Assembly: GCA_029204225.1 (NCBI GenBank)
Contig: CM055113.1
Location: 25,779,462 to 25,843,461, forward strand
Length of the DNA: 64,000 bases
Source: Diphasiastrum complanatum
Taxonomy: Eukaryota; Streptophyta; Lycopodiopsida; Lycopodiales; Lycopodiaceae
Reading direction: 5' to 3'
Position numbers and translations under genes: made by a program. Position 1 is the first letter of the stretch. Every line of letters starts with the position of its first letter. The notes beneath the pieces are model-generated. The model was not told the origin of the DNA. It was given only the letters and a program-made list of their open reading frames with translations, and searched no databases. Below, one piece after another: positions 1 to 11,356 of this stretch.

Positions 1-1370
1 GTGATGATTGCAAATACTTTGTTTGCAAAATTATTGCTCATGAATGCTTAGATATCGTGATGCGAGAGCTTGATAGTATAGTAAAGTGTGGTTTGAATGA
101 TACTCACATCTTTTCCTAACATTTCTATAACATGTTACAAGGAAGAGCAATTTTCCATACACTAATATAAATAAACTAATGTGCCCATATTAATATGAAC
201 ATAGATTATAGTTGCCCACAACTAAATTTGGGCATCCTTGGGTTTTTCTTTCTTTAAAAACTCTATTTCCTAGTTGGCACTTGTTATAAGGGCTTTTTTG
301 AATTGAAAACTATTCATGGGTTGGTTGATGAGGAGTCTTTTAAACTAGCTACCCAATGCTGTATAAGTTTATTAGAAGCTCTCAAATATATGGACATCCA
401 AGTCCTATCCTAACGCCTTCCAACATGGGACTTATTGCTAGAATAGAAGTCAATTAGAAATTTATATATAAAATGCAGACTAGACAACTAAGATATGGAC
501 AACGTCATGACTTCTAATTAGCTAATTACTTTATCAACATTTGGGGGGGCTTGAACTTCAATCAAGCACACTAGGAATGACTCTTTCAAATTTCCCGTCT
601 GCAGAAGTATTTTCAATTTGTGGACTACAAAAGGATCATAGGTATACAATTGAATGCTGGTTGTACTGTATGTGATGATTTTATGGCAAGAAAGAATGAA
701 CCGTGGATCGTGTAGTTCGTGGATGCTTCAGCAATTTGGCAATGATAGAAGTTAATAGCGATCAACATCCTTTCAATGTTACTGTTTTTCGGAATCAGAT
801 AAAATATTTGTAAGATTTTGAGCTTATTTTGTGTGTTAGCCATATATTATAAGATGTTGCATTAAGTGTTTTCTGATCTGTAGTGGTAATGCAACAAATC
901 TATGTAGATGTAGATGAATTGGAATGTAATGTCATGTGCAAATTCTGTTATGTTTCCTAACACTATATTGTTAATGTTTAGGAACGAAGATATAACAATA
1001 AAATCATTTGAGGACGTGATTGCATAAACCTTCATATAAATTGTGAACGTGGAAAACCAACATGAAGTAGGAAATTTGCCTCTAGCATTTCTTATAGGTC
1101 GAGCTTTTCAGGGTACGTTTCTGGGCGACAAGCACGACTTATTTGGAAAAAAAAATTGTGAGTGCGGTGCACTCCAGTGCCTTGAGGCCAACACTCTGGT
1201 GGACATCGTTGACAAGAATGAATGAATGGATGCCGTATGAATCTTCTGATTGAGCAGGAGTACATATTGATGGCATTATCCAACACCAAATTCCAATATG
1301 CAGAGCACGCATCGGTTAGTGTAAACGCATGGCAAGTGGCAATGTCATTCCGGCTCTTTCAATATTTAGC

Positions 1371-2305
1371 TTAGGTAGAGAGAAAAGAAGCCACGGCCTG
1401 CTCCGTGCTGAAGCCACTTCCTTTGTCATTGTCCACGTTGAAGATCATGATGCCTGGGATGGTCAACTGCTGGGCGGCTCCAATGAAGTCGGATCCCTGC
1501 AGTCCTCGGCCAGCCGCCTCCACGCTAGGTAGCAGCTTGCTAGCATCGAAGCTGCCAGCCACAGTGTTGTATCTGCTTATGAAGTCGGATTGCGATGCCA
1601 AGCCATGGAGTCTATGGAGGAGCCGAAGTTGGCAAAGAGGTCTGCGTAGATGGAGATAGTGGCTCCAAAAGGGGCAATGGAGGCTATGGAAATAGTTCCA
1701 GAGCTCTTGAGCTGGGAGATGAGACCACCGATGCACGTGGTGAAGGTGGCAGAGGTGGGGAAGTTCTCGTAGTCGACGTCGACGCCGTCCAGCGAGTACT
1801 GAGAGACGAGGTTGGAGATGGAGCTGACTGCATTGCTGATCCAAGTGTCGGTGCTGGGGGGGTCGTACCAGTCGACATTCCTGGTGGTGCCGTCTGAGAG
1901 GAATTGGGAGAAGCCTGCGAGGCTGACAAGAAGCTTGACGTTGGGATTGCTCTGTTTGAAGCTCTGTGCAGACTGAGGAGTGAGACTGGAAGCCCAAAAG
2001 GCATTGAAGTTACCATTCTGAGTGTTGCCCGATGCGTCTGCATCGATGGCGAAGGACAGCGGTAAGATGTATTGTAGGGAGGCAGAGATAGGGAGATCCG
2101 TGAACTGTAGGTCTGATGCTCCAGAGGCGCCAATGTAATCTACGATGAGGTTGCCGTGGCTGGATTGGAGGAGTGCACGACCTCCTGCCCCAGGGAACTG
2201 TCTGAGCGCATAGGCCGCGTTGATGGCCATCATACATAGTATCATCAGCAGCACAGGTTGCATAGCTGAAACCCGGGGAAGTTGAATTCCTCGCCTCTGT
2301 GCCAT
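1371..2305 (-). pseudogene. GH18 chitinase-like gene, copy A, frameshifted
   Basis: A single-exon, plant class V/III-like glycosyl hydrolase family 18 gene, expected to act on chitin-type substrates after secretion. The start at 2305 gives a good signal peptide: basic, then VLLMILCMMAINAAYA around residues 17-32. The GH18 catalytic motif DGVDVDYE (DxxDxDxE, acid Glu present) lies in the first ORF (1577-2305, 242 aa). At 1607-1608 two bases (gg) replace the 24 bases found in copy C, a net loss of 22 nt that shifts the frame and ends the ORF after NPTS. The remaining C-terminal part continues in another frame to a stop at 1371 (ends ASFLST). Copy A keeps the best N-terminus and C-terminus of the three, so it shows the ancestral gene layout. 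It is probably non-functional unless the lesion is an assembly error. Confidence 0.85.
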
Positions 2306-2487
2306 CGGAATAATTTCTGAATCAGCCTTTACTAGAGTAGTGCTGTATGTATATATGGTATGTTGACGAATTGTGGGCTCACAGATGAGACGACGAGGGG
2401 ATATGAATTATGAGATGGAGCAGAGCAGTGCAGTGCAGTGCAATTCTGCTTGGGAATTTGCGAATGACAGTAGGGAAGAGCACATTT

Positions 2488-2495
2488 TATTTATA
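2488..2495 (-). promoter_or_regulatory. Probable TATA box of GH18 copy A
   Basis: TATAAATA on the minus strand, about 183 bp upstream of the ATG at 2305. It is conserved at the equivalent place in copy B (29302-29309) and deleted from copy C. The position implies a 5' UTR of roughly 150 nt. The core-promoter role is inferred from motif and spacing. Confidence 0.5.
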
Positions 2496-2548
2496 TGGGC
2501 TCGTGAAGACTTGGGGCAGAGGAATTCGCGTCTAATGTTGTGGAATAG

Positions 2549-2580
2549 AGCAACTAAGTCAGTTGCTTGACTTAGTTGCT
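2549..2580. repeat. Perfect 13-bp inverted repeat at the duplication edge
   Basis: Arms agcaactaagtca and tgacttagttgct are perfect reverse complements around a 6-base loop (gttgct). Homology with copies B and C ends at 2580. In copy B the matching sequence (about 29220-29250) keeps only a 9-bp core of the stem. Confidence 0.85.
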
Positions 2581-3084
2581 ACAACCACAACAAGTGGCTT
2601 TATGAGGTGTAAGAAGAGACAATTAGCGGAGTGTCGCCTGAGGTAGAGGTTGCAATTACTTGGCACACGAGTCTGATCAAATTTGAAGCCATTCATAGAA
2701 CTCTGAATCGTGCAGTACACCTGAAAAGTGGTCCATGTAGACGATCGTAACGGTGTCTCATGTAAGAGATCAGGTAAGATGTGTTTTCTTTTGAGTCTAT
2801 GCACTCATCTTTTTTACTCATGCAATCTGAACATGTAGTGTGGTTTAGAATTTTACCTTCTATACCTATGTAGATGCCCAAAGCTTCCAGCTTCAGTATT
2901 TGAATGTACAGTGTGTTGTAGAAGATACCGCTTGCCCAAATAGAAAGAATTATCAAGAAGCTCTTTGGCCGTACGCATGGACCAGTTTTTTTTTTTTTCG
3001 ATTTTTTGCCAATTTTTTTTCGCAAATTTTTTTACGTTTGTGGTAGAATGTGCATGTGGACAACGAATGATGGGCTGCCACATA
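2581..3084. other. No gene recognised
   Basis: AT-rich sequence with T- and A-rich runs near 2985-3035. The short ORFs overlap on both strands and resemble nothing I know. Confidence 0.5.
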
Positions 3085-3240
3085 GCACATGCACATTCCA
3101 CCGGAGAGAAGAGAGAGAGCGTGCATTCCACCGGAGAGAGAACGTGCATTCCACCGGAGAGAGGAGAGAGAACGTGCATTCCACCGGAGAGAGGAGAGAG
3201 AAAGTGAATTCCACCGGAGAGAGGAGAGAGAAATTCAAGC
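3085..3240. repeat. About 30-bp minisatellite (ATTCCACCGGAGAGA core)
   Basis: Five tandem copies of a 22-31 bp unit containing attccaccggagaga followed by a variable GA-rich tail (gagagagaacgtgc). Unit length varies with the GA tail. ORFs across it on both strands are only translations of the repeat. Confidence 0.85.
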
Positions 3241-4104
3241 ACACCTCAATTTTCTGTTGGACCTCGCAAGGTTCCACCTCTAAATCCTATTGGACCTCTT
3301 GGAATTCATCAAACAAAAGCTTTACACTTGTCTACACTCTAATTGGCACGTGTTTAGCCTCTTACTCTATTTTGGCTCAATAGTGGCATTACAAGTGGAA
3401 ATGCATAATTTGCCATCTATGCCAAATTTATTCCTATCAACAACCTACACCTAGATGCTTGATGTAAAAAACATAAGACCCCTATATCTAACATAGATAA
3501 TCTTTTTCAATTTTTCACACATTTGTCAGGATCGTACACTGATAAGATGTTTAAACAAAGGATGAGAGTGTCAAGATCCACATTTAGATTCATATCTTCA
3601 CGAGTCGCATGTCAGTTTTGATGAGACATGGGTGGCTGAGGCTGAGGCTGAGTTGAGGTTGATGAACATGTCTACAAACCATGGCAATGTCCAACAAAGG
3701 GAGGCCATAAACTTTAGCTCTGAAGCATTGCATGAAGTCCAGAGATTGCGAACTACCAACGGAGAGGTTTTTCCAGGACAACATGATGAGGAGCACATGC
3801 AGGATATTGACCACACTGGAGATAGTTCTTTTGAGAGTGAGAATTCAGATGAGGAAAGCTTCATTCGAGTGAGCACAGATAGACCAAGATTAGTTGGGAT
3901 ATAATGACGAGACAAACTAGCAGCCGTCTTGTATGCTAGGAGGCATATTCCCAATCAGCGATCTGAATAAGGTGAATATCATGTCTAGATGGTAGGTTAA
4001 ATAGTAGTTTCATCAGTTTGCTCATTTAACATACGTTCTATTTGATGTCGGCAATATAGCTTGACTTGTTCACATATTGATTCCTACATTTAATATAGTA
4101 TACA
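3241..4104. other. Unclassified; one weak 90-aa ORF
   Basis: Left flank of element A2. The only notable ORF is 3632-3904 (+), 90 aa, acidic C-terminus (SSFESENSDEESF), no recognised domain and no visible promoter. I do not claim it as a gene. Confidence 0.35.
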
Positions 4105-5298
4105 TGTTGTAATGTTAACTTTACAAGCCTTACTTTCGGCGCCATTGGCATCAGCATTGTCCTCGGTGCCAGCAGCGCCCCTACTGCTCTCGGCACCATT
4201 GTGACCAGAATCCAGCCGGCGCCAAGTTCCTATGGCTGAAAATCTTTGATTGGTTCTAGCGAAGTCCAGAGAGCTCAGATCGATGCACAATCACCTCACA
4301 TGATCTAGGCATGATTAAAGGAAGCCTGGGGATCAATAAAATCTAGAGAGAGAAAATGACTTTCTAGAGAGAGAAAATGTGCTTTACCAGCCTACGTAGA
4401 GTGCTTGGTATGAGAAGGGGTGCCGAATCCCACCAATACTATAGGGGAGTGCGGGTTGCAACTCAGGGCGTGCTCCAACCAAGTCTCAGCCTCCCTTGCT
4501 GGAATGTTGTCCTGGCACTCCCCTTGGCATGCCAGCTCCCCGGAGACTAGGGTCGGTCACACACTTGACATGTAACCTTCTCAGATTTATCAATAAAGTG
4601 AGAATTTTCTCAAACTGACTCTGATTACCTTCTGGGTTTCAGTGTTCGGTAAAAGCGCCAGTTGTAAGGCCGCTTCAAAATTTTTAAGTTCGCACATAGC
4701 TGAGGGTCGTATCCCAGGATGCCAGCGGTATGCCGTCGGGACCATTCGGTCCCCGGCTCCAGCGGTATGCTGTCAGGACCATTTGGTCCAGGAACTGGGT
4801 GTCTCCATATCTGTCGCGGCTTGTGGTTCTGAGTGTTCCTTGCATGAACGTGAATGGGTTAAGCTCTTGGTGAACAGGCTCTAACCTGTCGACTGAGTTG
4901 GATGGCTTGCTTGGGTGGAAGTTACCTGTTTATGGCTGTCCAGTCTGGCGTGGCGCCAAGCAGGCTTCCAGCGCTTGTGACGAAGCTTTCAGTTGGTTAA
5001 GTCTGATGTAACCGCTTGCTTGGAATGGATGTTACTCATTTGTAACAAAGCTTCGAGTTGGTTAAGTTTGATGTATGTCGGACGACTTGCTTGGAGGGAA
5101 GCCACCCACATCGGGACCCCCGATCTGGCATGGCGCCAGGTTGGATCTAAATGCTGGTTTTCGGAACTTCAAGTTGGTTAAGTCTGATCGTTATTGGCGA
5201 GTTGGCTGCTTGTATGTCAAGTGGGTTTGGATGACAAGAGTTGAAGGCTGGGAAGCTAAGTCGTGGTTCCCGGCTCCCTTTGGAATGCCTGCGCTACA
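4105..5298 (+). mobile_element. LTR of element A2 (left copy)
   Basis: Begins TGTTGTAATG, ends GCGCTACA, and is followed after two bases by a PBS. It is 1,194 bp against about 1,218-1,222 bp in other family-A LTRs. An AATAAA near 4591 is a likely poly(A) signal. Many GGCGCC sites of the family are changed here to GGTGCC/GGCACC, consistent with long-term CpG decay. Confidence 0.85.
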
Positions 5299-5300
5299 TG

Positions 5301-5312
5301 TGGTATCAGAGC
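5301..5312 (+). other. Primer-binding site, initiator-Met tRNA (A2)
   Basis: TGGTATCAGAGC, two bases after the LTR end. It matches the plant tRNA-iMet 3' end used by most plant LTR retrotransposons and fixes the element as plus strand. Confidence 0.9.
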
Positions 5313-5356
5313 CGACTGGCCGATCAGCTATGCGGATCTCACGGAAATGGCCACGG

Positions 5357-6578
5357 TGTAGCGCAGGCATCCCAAAGGGAGCCGGGAACCACGACTTAGC
5401 TTCCCAGCCTTCAACTCTTGCCATCCGAACCCACTTGACATACAAGCAGCCAACTCGCCAACAACGATCAGACTTAACCAACTTGAAGTTCCGAGGACCA
5501 ACATTGAGATCCAACCCGGCGCCATGCCAGATCGGGGGTCCCGATGTGGGTGACTTCCCTCCAAGCAAGCCGCCCGACATACATCAAACTTAACCAACTC
5601 GAAGCTTCGTTACAAACGAGTAACATCCATTCCAAGCAAGCGGTCTGACTTACATCAGACTTAACCAACTGAAAGCTTCGTCACGAGCGCTGGAAGCCAA
5701 CCTGGCGCCTCGCCAAACTGGACAGCCATAAACAGGTAACATCCACCCATGCAAGCCATCCAACTCAGCCGACAGGTTAGAGCCCGTTACCCAAGAGCTT
5801 AACCCATTCACGTTCATGCAAGGCACACTCAGAACCACAAGCCGCGACAGATATGGAAACAACCAGTTCCTGGACCAAATGGTCCCGACAGCATACCGCT
5901 GGCGCCACGGACCGAATGGTCCCGACGGCATACCGCTGGCGTCCCGGGATACGACCCTCAGCTATGTGCCAAGTTAAAAATTTTGAAAGCGGCCTTACAA
6001 CTGGCGCTTTTACCGAACACTGAAACCCAGAAGGTAATCAGAGTCAGTTTGAGGAAAATCCCACTTTATTGATAAATCTGAGAAGGTTACATTTCAAGTG
6101 TGTGACCGACCCTAGTCTTCGGGGCGCTAGCATGCCAAGGCGAGAGCCATGACAACATTCCAGCAAGGGAGGCTGAGACTTGGTTGGAGCTCGCCCTGAG
6201 TCGCAACCCGCACTCCCCTATAGTATTGGTGTGATTCGGCACCCCCCTCATACCAAGCACTCTACCCAAGCTGGTAAAGCACGTTTTTCTCTCTCTAGGA
6301 TTTTCTCTTTCTAGAAAGTCATTTTCTCTCTCTAGATTTTATTGATCCCCAGGCTTCCTTTGATCATGCCTAGATCGTACATCGATCTGAGCTCTCTGGA
6401 CTTCGCTAGAACCGATCAAAGATTTTCAGCCATAGGAACTTGGCGCCGGTTGGATTCTGGTCATAGTGGCGCCGGGAGCGGCGCCGGCGCCGTTGGCGCT
6501 GGGAGCAGCAGGGGCGCTGCTGGCGCCGGGGACATAGCTGGCGCCGGAAGTAAAGCTTGTAAAGGTAGCTTTACACCA
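5357..6578 (-). mobile_element. 3' LTR of A1
   Basis: 1,222 bp, opposite in orientation to the adjacent A2 LTR. On the minus strand it starts TGGTGTAAAGC (family consensus TGTTGTAAAGC) and ends GCGCTACA. Near 6465-6550 it is rich in the palindrome GGCGCC, far less decayed than in A2. Confidence 0.85.
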
Positions 6579-6592
6579 TCCACCCCACCTTT
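6579..6592 (-). other. Polypurine tract of A1
   Basis: On the minus strand, AAAGGTGGGGTGGA directly precedes the 3' LTR start. This is the position and composition of a plus-strand primer. Element B has a similar tract at 15691-15699. Confidence 0.7.
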
Positions 6593-7881
6593 ATAAAATC
6601 TGATGTCCTCATCAGATGTCAGATTAAAGTAAAGGTGTCTCCCAATTAAAATAACTATACATTTAAGCTACTTGGCACAGTACTTAATTTACTGGCCACT
6701 TTTTATTAACATTGAAGCTGGCACACCACAAGTCGGAGGCTCAGCTCTTTGTACTGAAAAATTACATAACTTGAAAATATATCTTTGTCTGGGAAAAGCG
6801 TAGATTTGATATCGCTTTCGTAAAACTCGAGAACCTTATTAACTGGTGACAGAGGCCTTTCTTTGAAATGTTCGCCCCTGTCGCTTCTGACTTTCGACTT
6901 TGGAACTCCTTTGAGCTCCTGATTTGTCCTTGATGCACTTTGTGTTGAGCTCCCTGAGCTCCAGATTTGTTCAGTTCCGCACAAGTATCAAGGCTCCCTG
7001 AGCCAAACGATTTATCGTTTGATTGCACACTTTATGGTCCACTTCGTGCCTTGTTGCTTCTGCACCTTGATTTCTCTCCTTGTCCCAGCCTGATCTTGAT
7101 ACTTTTCCATCTTGGCTCTTTAAGGTAGGCAAAGATTGAGTACTCCGCAATGCACCTCTCACTTAGCTTGAAGTAGCTCTTTGAATCAGCCCAAATGTAA
7201 CCATTGACCTCGTGGAAAGCCAAAGCATCGCACCAGTTTGATCCGCATTCGAACTATCTCTTCGCGTTTGTTTGAAGCACCATGTCATTCACGCAAAACT
7301 TGACTTTCACAATTCCATCACTGGTCAGTTGCCTCACAGTCAAAACAAGAAGTGCACATCGAGCTTGGCTTCAAGTAGTTCTCTTTGAATCAGACACATG
7401 CACCCAGAGTTTGCACTAGTCCGATCTCAACGCGAACTGTCCCTTAGCGTCCGTTCGAAATACCAAGTCTCTCATGCAAGACTCAACTTTCTCAGTTCCT
7501 TCATTGATCAGCTGCCTTACACGTAACACAAGCCAGCGTACTCATATGTTTCCTCATCATTGCCGGTCCAGAGAAAGCCCATAACAAACTTTCCTTTCCA
7601 CAACAAAAACTTGTCAACTTATTAGGTCCAAAGTTCGCCGGTCTCCTCGTGTGAGTATGGCTAGGTCACCTTGAATTTGCCCCCATTTTGATCAACTTTA
7701 ATTCAAAATTTGCCCCAAGAGAGAGGTGTGTGTGATAGTTCCCCTCCACTTAATAAATCAGCTGATTGGACTTTAGAGTAGAGTTCTTCGGACAAAAGCC
7801 TTTCCAACACTTTGCTTCCCATCTGCTAGGATTATGGCTCGATCCAGCTTGTTGCCAATCTCTAAAGAGACCCAACTGATA

Positions 7882-8390
7882 CTGGATATCACCCATGCTC
7901 AGTGAGTTTCAGTTCCGAAGGTGGCCGTCCCAAAATGAAGACCTACTGCTATAGAAGATCTCCCCTGAAATGGCCCTTTCCAACTTTTGACTTCCTGCTT
8001 GCGTCTAGTGGGCGTTGTCGCAAATGAAACTAACCGAAAAAATAGGCTAGTCATCCATCCTTTGCAACCATTGAGTCATTTCGTTGTCGTTCACGTGCGA
8101 GTACTTGAACTGCAAATCCGCCACACAGATTCTGGATATCGCCCATGCTCAGTGAGTTTCAGTTCCGAAGGTGGCCGTCCCAAAATGAAGACCAACTGCT
8201 CCATAGAAGATCTCCCCTGAAATGGCCTTTTCCAACTTTTGACTTCCTGCTTGCGTCTGGTGGGCGTTGTCGCAAATGAAACTAACCCAAGAAACAGGCT
8301 AGCCATCCATCCTTTGCAAATATTGAGTCGTTTCGTTGTCGTTCACGTGTGAGTACTTGAACTGCAAATCCGCCCCACAGATTCTGTAGT
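7882..8390. repeat. 250-bp tandem duplication inside A1
   Basis: The segment starting ctggatatc at 7882 recurs at 8132 with small differences (period 250 bp). The equivalent regions of A2 (about 17770-18020 and 20440-20670) have a single copy, so the duplication is specific to A1. Confidence 0.8.
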
Positions 8391-9124
8391 CCTCTTTGTT
8401 TGATGGTATCAGCCTTCAAAAGAAAAGGTTCCTTCTCGAGCCATCAGCTCCTTGTATCACAAGCTATCATGCAAACCAGGCAAAGCACGAGTACTAAGAC
8501 TCACCACGAATACGTACAAGTAAGACACTCAGGTAGGTTTACTAACAAGTAACAAAGACAAAGTCCCCCTTTGAGATGGTCCTGCCAACGGACCTTTGCC
8601 TGGCCGCGCCCACACAAATCGATCACGGAATCAGCAAACATAGGACACCCCTCCAACCATCCGTGCTTTCACCATTAAGCAGCACATTGCCTCAGTCACG
8701 CCCCACCACTTTTTGGTCGATAGCCCTTATAGCTAAACGATCGGCAGCTATCCCGCACCGGCAGCTAACCACCCGTGCTTTACACCCGAATTCGAGCAGC
8801 ATCTCTGTATCAATGGTTAACCCATACAGTTCGAATATGTCGCCCCACACCCCACAAGGTATAGACCGTGCTTTCACCTCCCTAGGCAGCACTTTGCCTC
8901 ATCCGTCCTACGTGCAGACAACGCCAGGCCCGAACCGCGAGAACTGACCGTGCTTACACCTCAAGGGCAGCACCTTGACTCATCAAGTCCCCCGTTCTGC
9001 CGACCACGTCGACCGTGGACGCACCCGTGCTTACACTGTGGGCAGCACCTTGCACAACAGTTGTCTTGATGAACCCCAAACCGTGGCCATTTCCGTGAGA
9101 TCTGCATAGCTGATCGGCCAGTCG

Positions 9125-9136
9125 GCTCTGATACCA
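9125..9136 (-). other. Primer-binding site (A1, left)
   Basis: Reverse complement reads TGGTATCAGAGC, two bases beyond the LTR end at 9139. It gives the minus orientation of A1. Confidence 0.88.
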
Positions 9137-9138
9137 CA

Positions 9139-10246
9139 TGTAGCGCAGACATCCCAAAGGGAGCCGGGAACCACGAGTTAGCTTCCCAGCCTTCAACTCT
9201 TGCCATCCGAACCCACTTGACATACAAGCAGCCAACTTGCCAACAACGATCAGACTTAACCAACTTGAAGTTCCGAGGACCAACATTGAGATCCAACCCG
9301 GCGCCATGCCAGATCGGGGGTCCCGATGTGGGTGACTTCCCTCCAAGCAAGCCGCCCGACATACATCAAACTTAACCAACTCGAAGCTTCGTTACAAACG
9401 AGTAACATCCATTCCAAGCAAGCGGTCTGACTTACATCAGACTTAACCAGCTGAAAGCTTCGTCATGAGCGCTGGAAGCCAACCTGGCGCCTCGCCAGAC
9501 TGGACAGCCATAAACAGGTAACATCCACCCAAGCAAGCCATCCAACTCAGCCGACAGGTTACAGCCCGTTCCCCAAGAGCTTAACCCATTCACGTTCATG
9601 CAAGGCACACTCAGAACCACAAGCCGCGACAGATATGGAAACAACCAGTTCCTGGACCAAATGGTCCCGACAGCATACCGCTGGCGCCACGGACAGAATG
9701 GTCCTGACGGCATACCGCTGGCGTCCCGGGATACGACCCTCAGCTATGTGCCAAGTTAAAAATTTTGAAAGCGGCCTTACAACTGGCGCTTTTACCGAAC
9801 ACTGAAACCCAGAAGGTAATCAGAGTCAGTTTGAGGAAAATCCCACTTTATTGATAAATCTGAGAAGGTTGCATTTCAAGTGTGTGACCGACCCTAGTCT
9901 CCGGGGCGCTAGCATGCCAAGGCGAGAGCCATGACAACATTCCAGCAAGGGAGGCTGAGACTTGGTTGGAGCTCATCCTGAGTCGCAACCCGGACTCCCC
10001 TATAGTATTGGTGTGATTCGGCACCCCCCCTCATACCAAGCACTCTACCCAAGCTGGTAAAGCACGTTTTTCTCTCTCTAGAATTTTCTCTTTCTAGAAA
10101 GTCATTTTCTCTCTCTAGATTTTATTGATCCCCAGGCTTCCCTTAATCATGCCTAGATCGTGTGAGGTGATTGCACATCGATCTGAGCTCTCTGGACTTT
10201 GCTAGAACCGATCAAAGATTTTCAGCCATAGGAACTTGGTGCCGGC
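9139..10246 (-). mobile_element. Internal, truncated LTR of A1
   Basis: Matches the family-A LTR from TGTAGCG onward but stops at gccggct, where it jumps to internal sequence (tttacacccg). Both parent sequences share GCT at the junction, so an end-joining deletion with 3-bp microhomology is likely. Confidence 0.8.
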
Positions 10247-10606
10247 TTTACACCCGAATTCGAGCAGCATCTCTGTATCAATGGTTAACCCATACAGTTC
10301 GAATATGTCGCCCCGCACCCCACAAGGTATAGACCGTGCTTTCACCTCCCTAGGCAGCACTTTGCCTCATCCGTCCTACGTGCAGACAACGCCAGGCCCG
10401 AACCGCGAGAACTGACCGTGCTTACACCTCAAGGGCAGCACCTTGACTCATCAAGTCCCCCGTTCTGTCGACCACCTCGACCGTGGACGCACCCGTGCTT
10501 ACACTGTGGGCAGCACCTTGCACAACAGTTGTCTTGATGAACCCCAAACCGTGGCCATTTCCGTGAGATCTGCATAGCTGATCGGCCAGTCGGCTCTGAT
10601 ACCACA
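10247..10606 (-). other. Partial second internal region of A1
   Basis: Near-identical to 8779-9138: the leader next to the PBS. The PBS reverse complement is at 10593-10604. It marks a tandem LTR-internal-LTR arrangement. Confidence 0.8.
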
Positions 10607-11356
10607 TGTAGCGCAGGCATCCCAAAGGGAGCCGGGAACCACGAGTTAGCTTCCCAGCCTTCAACTCTTGCCATCCGAACCCACTTGACATACAAGCAGC
10701 TAACTCGCCAACAACGATCAGACTTAACCAACTTGAAGTTCCGAGGACCAACATTGAGATCCAACCTGGCGCCATGCCAGATCGGGGGTCCCAGTGTGGG
10801 TGACTTCCCTCCAAGCAAGCCGCCCGACATACATCAAACTTAACCAACTCGAAGCTTCGTTACAAACGAGTAACATCCATTCCAAGCAAGCGGTTTGACT
10901 TACATCAGACTTAGCCAACTGAAAGCTTCGTCACGAGTGCTGGAAGCCAATCTGGCGCCACGCCAGACTGGACAGCCATAAACAAGTAACATCCACCCAA
11001 GCAAGCCATCCAACTCAGCCGACAGGTTAGAGCCCGTTCCCCAAGAGCTTAACTCATTCACGTTCATGCAAGGAACACTCAGAACCACAAACCGCGACAG
11101 ATATGGAAACAACCAGTTCTTGGACCAAATGGTCTCGACAGCATACCGCTGGCGCCACGGACCGAATGGTCCCGACGGCATACCGCTGGCGTCCCGGGAT
11201 ACGACCCTCAGCTATGTGCCAAGTTAAAAATTTTGAAAGCGGCCTTACAACTGGCGCTTTTACCGAACACTGAAACCCATAAGGTAATCAGAGTCAGTTT
11301 GAGAAAAATCCCACTTTATTGATAAATCTGAGAAGGTTACATTTCAAGTGTGTGAC
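10607..11356 (-). mobile_element. 5' LTR of A1, first part (split by B)
   Basis: Family-A LTR starting TGTAGCGCAG, interrupted after gtgac (11352-11356) by element B. With the second part (16602-17069) it adds up to 1,218 bp, the same length as the solo LTR at 49071-50288. Confidence 0.88.

Larger units (their letters stand above)
1..2580 (-). repeat. Segmental duplication, copy A (GH18 block)
   Basis: This block is the reverse-complement match of two plus-strand blocks (28903-30975 and 46489-50310). It carries a GH18 chitinase-like pseudogene plus upstream and downstream flanks. The first 80 bases match the far downstream flank of copy B (about 30895-30973), so the duplication probably continues beyond the window. 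Homology stops at 2580, exactly at a perfect hairpin. The downstream flank has small deletions relative to copies B and C around 690-750. Confidence 0.85.
6593..9138 (-). other. Internal region of A1, no recognised protein genes
   Basis: About 2.5 kb between LTRs. No gag, protease, RT, RNase H or integrase motif is found in any frame; only short ORFs (under 95 aa) occur. The end near the PBS, roughly 8600-9138, is clearly homologous to the leader of element B, including the GTGCTGC...AAGCAC motifs. This looks like a non-autonomous derivative. Confidence 0.7.

Noticed and set aside
1371-2237. Several long ORFs overlapping the GH18 copies in other frames and on the opposite strand (also 29586-30145 and 47293-47935)
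   Set aside because: They are high-GC shadows of the GH18 reading frame; none has a recognisable domain.
3085-3240. Possible CRISPR-like direct repeats
   Set aside because: Units are contiguous with no unique spacers, and the sequence is plant nuclear DNA; it is a minisatellite.
3632-3904. 90-aa ORF as a real gene
   Set aside because: No domain, promoter or conserved copy in the window; kept only as a note in the region entry.
5301-5312. tRNA-like sequence TGGTATCAGAGC at many sites
   Set aside because: Only the primer-binding complement is present, next to LTR ends; no cloverleaf can be drawn around it.
4105-6578. A DNA transposon with long terminal inverted repeats
   Set aside because: The arms are LTRs of two nested retrotransposons, each with its own PBS or polypurine tract, and the cacgg duplication proves independent insertion.
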